Shown in pieces: positions 62,260-64,000 of a stretch of 64,000 bases of DNA. This stretch comes from DASZHJ01 sp035581425. Its GTDB lineage: Bacteria; Pseudomonadota; Alphaproteobacteria; ATCC43930; CGMCC-115725. A program made the position numbers and the translations under genes. Every line of letters begins with the position of its first letter. Within the stretch, counting starts at the first letter, position 1. The notes under the pieces are model-generated. The model ran no database searches and was not told the DNA's origin. It was given only the letters and a program-made list of their open reading frames with translations. The DNA lies in the NCBI GenBank assembly GCA_035581425.1, contig DATJVP010000090.1:1-64000 (forward strand), written 5' to 3'.

Positions 62260-62308
62260 TGGTAAAGATATCGTTAGGGACAATCGGCGGCAATATCCGG
62301 AGCAATGC

Positions 62309-62338
62309 TTGTACTGGTTAACCTTGCCCCCTTAAAAT
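62309..62338 (+). promoter_or_regulatory. Probable promoter of the lytic transglycosylase gene
   Basis: TTGTAC (62309-62314), 18-base spacer, TAAAAT (62333-62338), 48 bases upstream of the GTG. AT-rich against a GC-rich background. Confidence 0.45.
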
Positions 62339-62386
62339 GCGACAAAGCCTCGATTTTCCGCTGTGCCGCGTCGACGAGGAGTTCCG

Positions 62387-64000
62387 GTGAGACCGTTTAT
62401 TCGCCTTTTCCTACTGGCAATCCTCTTGGTGTTGCCGCCGAGCCTCGCGAGCGCAGCCGTTCTCTCCGACGGCGACCGCGCGGCCTATCGCCTCGCCTTC
62501 GCCGCCGTGCGCAACGGCGATTGGGACAGTGCCTACACTGCGGCGGCCGGCACCCAGGACAAGCTCCTCGCGAAGGTCATCCGCTACCTCGATTTGAGCC
62601 GCCCGAATTCGGGCGCGCGCTTCCAGGACATCGCAGGCTTCATCACGGATAATCCCGGCTGGCCCGGGCTGCAGCTTCTGCATCAGCGCGCAGAAGAGGC
62701 GCTCGCCACGGCAGGGAGCGAGGAACTCGCGCGCTGGTTTGCGCAGTATCCGCCGGTAACGCCGATGGGACGGCTGCGCGATGCCGACTACTGGCTCGCT
62801 CGGGGCGACAGCGCCCGCGCGATCGCGGAAATCCGCCAGGTCTGGATCACGACGGAATTCAGCTCCTTCGACGAGAGGACGATTCTCCAGAAGTACGGCA
62901 GCTACCTGCGCAAGGCCGACCACGTCGAGCGGCTCGACGGGTTCATTTGGGACGGGCGCTACGATGCAGCGCGGCGCATGCTCACCATGGTCGATACCGG
63001 CAACCGCAAAGCCGCCGAAGCTCGGATCGCGCTTGCCCAGCTCGCGGGCAATGCGGAGCGCATCCTGCGCCAGGTCCCGCGCGAGCGTCTCAACGATGCC
63101 GGCCTCCTATTCGAGCGCATGCGCTGGCGCCGCCGCTCGGACCAGTGGGACGGCGCCGTCGAGATCCTCGAGCACGCACCGAAAGAGCTCGTTCGGCCGC
63201 AGGCCTGGTGGAGCGAGCGCGAGATAATTGCGCGCCACGCACTCGCCGACGGCCAGGTGACCCTCGCCTACAAGCTCGCGTCGGCCCACCGCATGACCAG
63301 TGGCACGGGTTACGCCGACGCGGAGTTCCTCGCGGGCTGGATCGCGCTGCGCTTCCTGAAGGAGCCCGCGAAAGCCGCCGAGCATTTCCAGCGTCTCTAC
63401 GCGCAGGTCACTCGACCCGTGAGCATCGCACGTGGCGCCTATTGGGCCGGACGGAGCGCGGAGGCGCAGGGCGACCGCGCCGGCGCCGCAAAGTGGTACG
63501 CGATCGCCGCACGGCACCTCACGACTTATTACGGCCAGCTCTCGGCCGCGCAGATCGGAGCCGACGGCAAGGCGGCAGTGCTCGAGGATCCGCAACCGAC
63601 GGCGCAGGAGCGAACCCAATTCGACGGCAAGGAGCTCGTGCGCATCACGCGCGCGCTCGGCGAGGCAGAAGCGGCGGATTTCGCCAAGCGCTTCGTCCTG
63701 CGCCTCAGCGACGACGCCACGACACCGGCGGAGCATGCCCTGATCGCGGCGCTCGCGCAGGAGATCGCGCGGCCCGATCTCGCGGTGACCGTGGCGCGGC
63801 GCGCGAGCTATGCCGGCATTACCCTGCTCGTGGAAGGCTATCCCCTCACGGAGATTCCCAACGGCGGCGATGTCGAGCGGCCGCTGGTGCTGGCGATGAC
63901 GCGGCAGGAAAGCGGCTTCGACCAGTTCGCCGTGAGCCGGGCGGGCGCGCGCGGGATGATGCAGCTCATGCCCGGCACCGCCAAGACGATGGCCCGTCAG
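62387..64000 (+). CDS. slt: Soluble lytic murein transglycosylase (partial, runs off the window)
   Basis: 538 codons are present from a GTG at 62387 (GAGGAG 5 bases upstream); no stop is reached. A signal peptide (FIRLFLLAILLVLPPSLASA) is followed by a long helical superhelix of short repeats (residues about 30-480: RLRDADYWLARGDSARAIAE, WWSEREIIARHALADGQVTL, AYWAGRSAEAQGDRAGAAKW), as in Slt70. The catalytic SLT domain begins at MTRQESGFDQFAVSRAGARG with the catalytic Glu in Q-E-S-G-F, then MMQLMPGTAK. It cleaves murein glycosidic bonds, leaving 1,6-anhydro ends. Confidence 0.93.
   Translation, partial: MRPFIRLFLLAILLVLPPSLASAAVLSDGDRAAYRLAFAAVRNGDWDSAYTAAAGTQDKLLAKVIRYLDLSRPNSGARFQDIAGFITDNPGWPGLQLLHQRAEEALATAGSEELARWFAQYPPVTPMGRLRDADYWLARGDSARAIAEIRQVWITTEFSSFDERTILQKYGSYLRKADHVERLDGFIWDGRYDAARRMLTMVDTGNRKAAEARIALAQLAGNAERILRQVPRERLNDAGLLFERMRWRRRSDQWDGAVEILEHAPKELVRPQAWWSEREIIARHALADGQVTLAYKLASAHRMTSGTGYADAEFLAGWIALRFLKEPAKAAEHFQRLYAQVTRPVSIARGAYWAGRSAEAQGDRAGAAKWYAIAARHLTTYYGQLSAAQIGADGKAAVLEDPQPTAQERTQFDGKELVRITRALGEAEAADFAKRFVLRLSDDATTPAEHALIAALAQEIARPDLAVTVARRASYAGITLLVEGYPLTEIPNGGDVERPLVLAMTRQESGFDQFAVSRAGARGMMQLMPGTAKTMARQ

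Overview
The window is GC-rich, densely coded chromosomal DNA from an alphaproteobacterium. The best evidence is the leftward block rpoZ - RelA/SpoT homologue - pdxJ - acpS - lepB - rnc - era - recO - parC (54.5 down to 45.1 kb), an order I know from that class. Also typical are HemP, DUF2783 beside an MhpA-like monooxygenase, DUF3237, a TAXI-type binding protein, and an alphaproteobacterial REP palindrome. I cannot name a genus. No rRNA, tRNA or CRISPR array was recognised.

Layout. 0-3.3 kb is accessory: a protein with an HNNPPE motif, a Rap1a/Tai-like secreted protein, iteron-like repeats, and a 5'-truncated RepA-like ATPase remnant. 3.3-6.1 kb holds queC, a DUF6151 gene, two paralogous 60-75 residue proteins with duplicated upstream regions, and a secreted protein with an EF-hand-like loop. 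6.1-6.6 kb is a gene-poor gap with an orphan leftward terminator, a possible small RNA. 6.6-13.3 kb has a dihaem cytochrome c, thioesterase, parE, an LLM flavin oxidoreductase abutting a frameshifted transporter relic, an OmpA-like protein and a split ThDP decarboxylase. 13.4-17.8 kb is hemP, an OprB-type porin, a secreted beta-propeller and a Tat-exported Dyp peroxidase. 17.8-25.5 kb has a DUF3237/hydrolase/SCP2-like operon, two TadE-type pseudopilins, a serine-protease-like protein without its catalytic residues, and a DEAD-box helicase preceded by a 7-codon leader ORF.

25.6-32.1 kb is a tightly overlapping six-gene operon (SDR, MarR, enoyl-CoA hydratase, acyl-CoA dehydrogenase, OYE-FnIII fusion, benzoate-CoA-ligase-like enzyme) behind a promoter whose start overlaps a perfect palindrome. 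It looks like an aryl-CoA degradation pathway of the 2-aminobenzoyl-CoA type. 33-39.7 kb is an AraC-controlled oxidative block: ferredoxin reductase, Rieske ferredoxin, FAD monooxygenase, DUF2783 and an orphan CoxL-like molybdenum hydroxylase. 39.7-45 kb is mixed metabolism, including a metallo-beta-lactamase-fold protein with a degenerate metal motif, an iron alcohol dehydrogenase and TusA.

45-57.4 kb is core: topoisomerase IV subunit A, DNA repair, ribosome/RNA processing, protein export, cofactor synthesis, stringent response, folK, a coupled NYN-nuclease/uracil-DNA glycosylase pair and a cysteine synthase. 57.5-60.8 kb is a less GC-biased insert of secreted proteins (patatin-like lipoprotein, two unknowns, CreA) with possible IS relics. 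60.8-64 kb returns to core genes: smpB, dapA and a lytic transglycosylase cut by the window end. Most operons use ATGA/GTGA overlaps, implying translational coupling.
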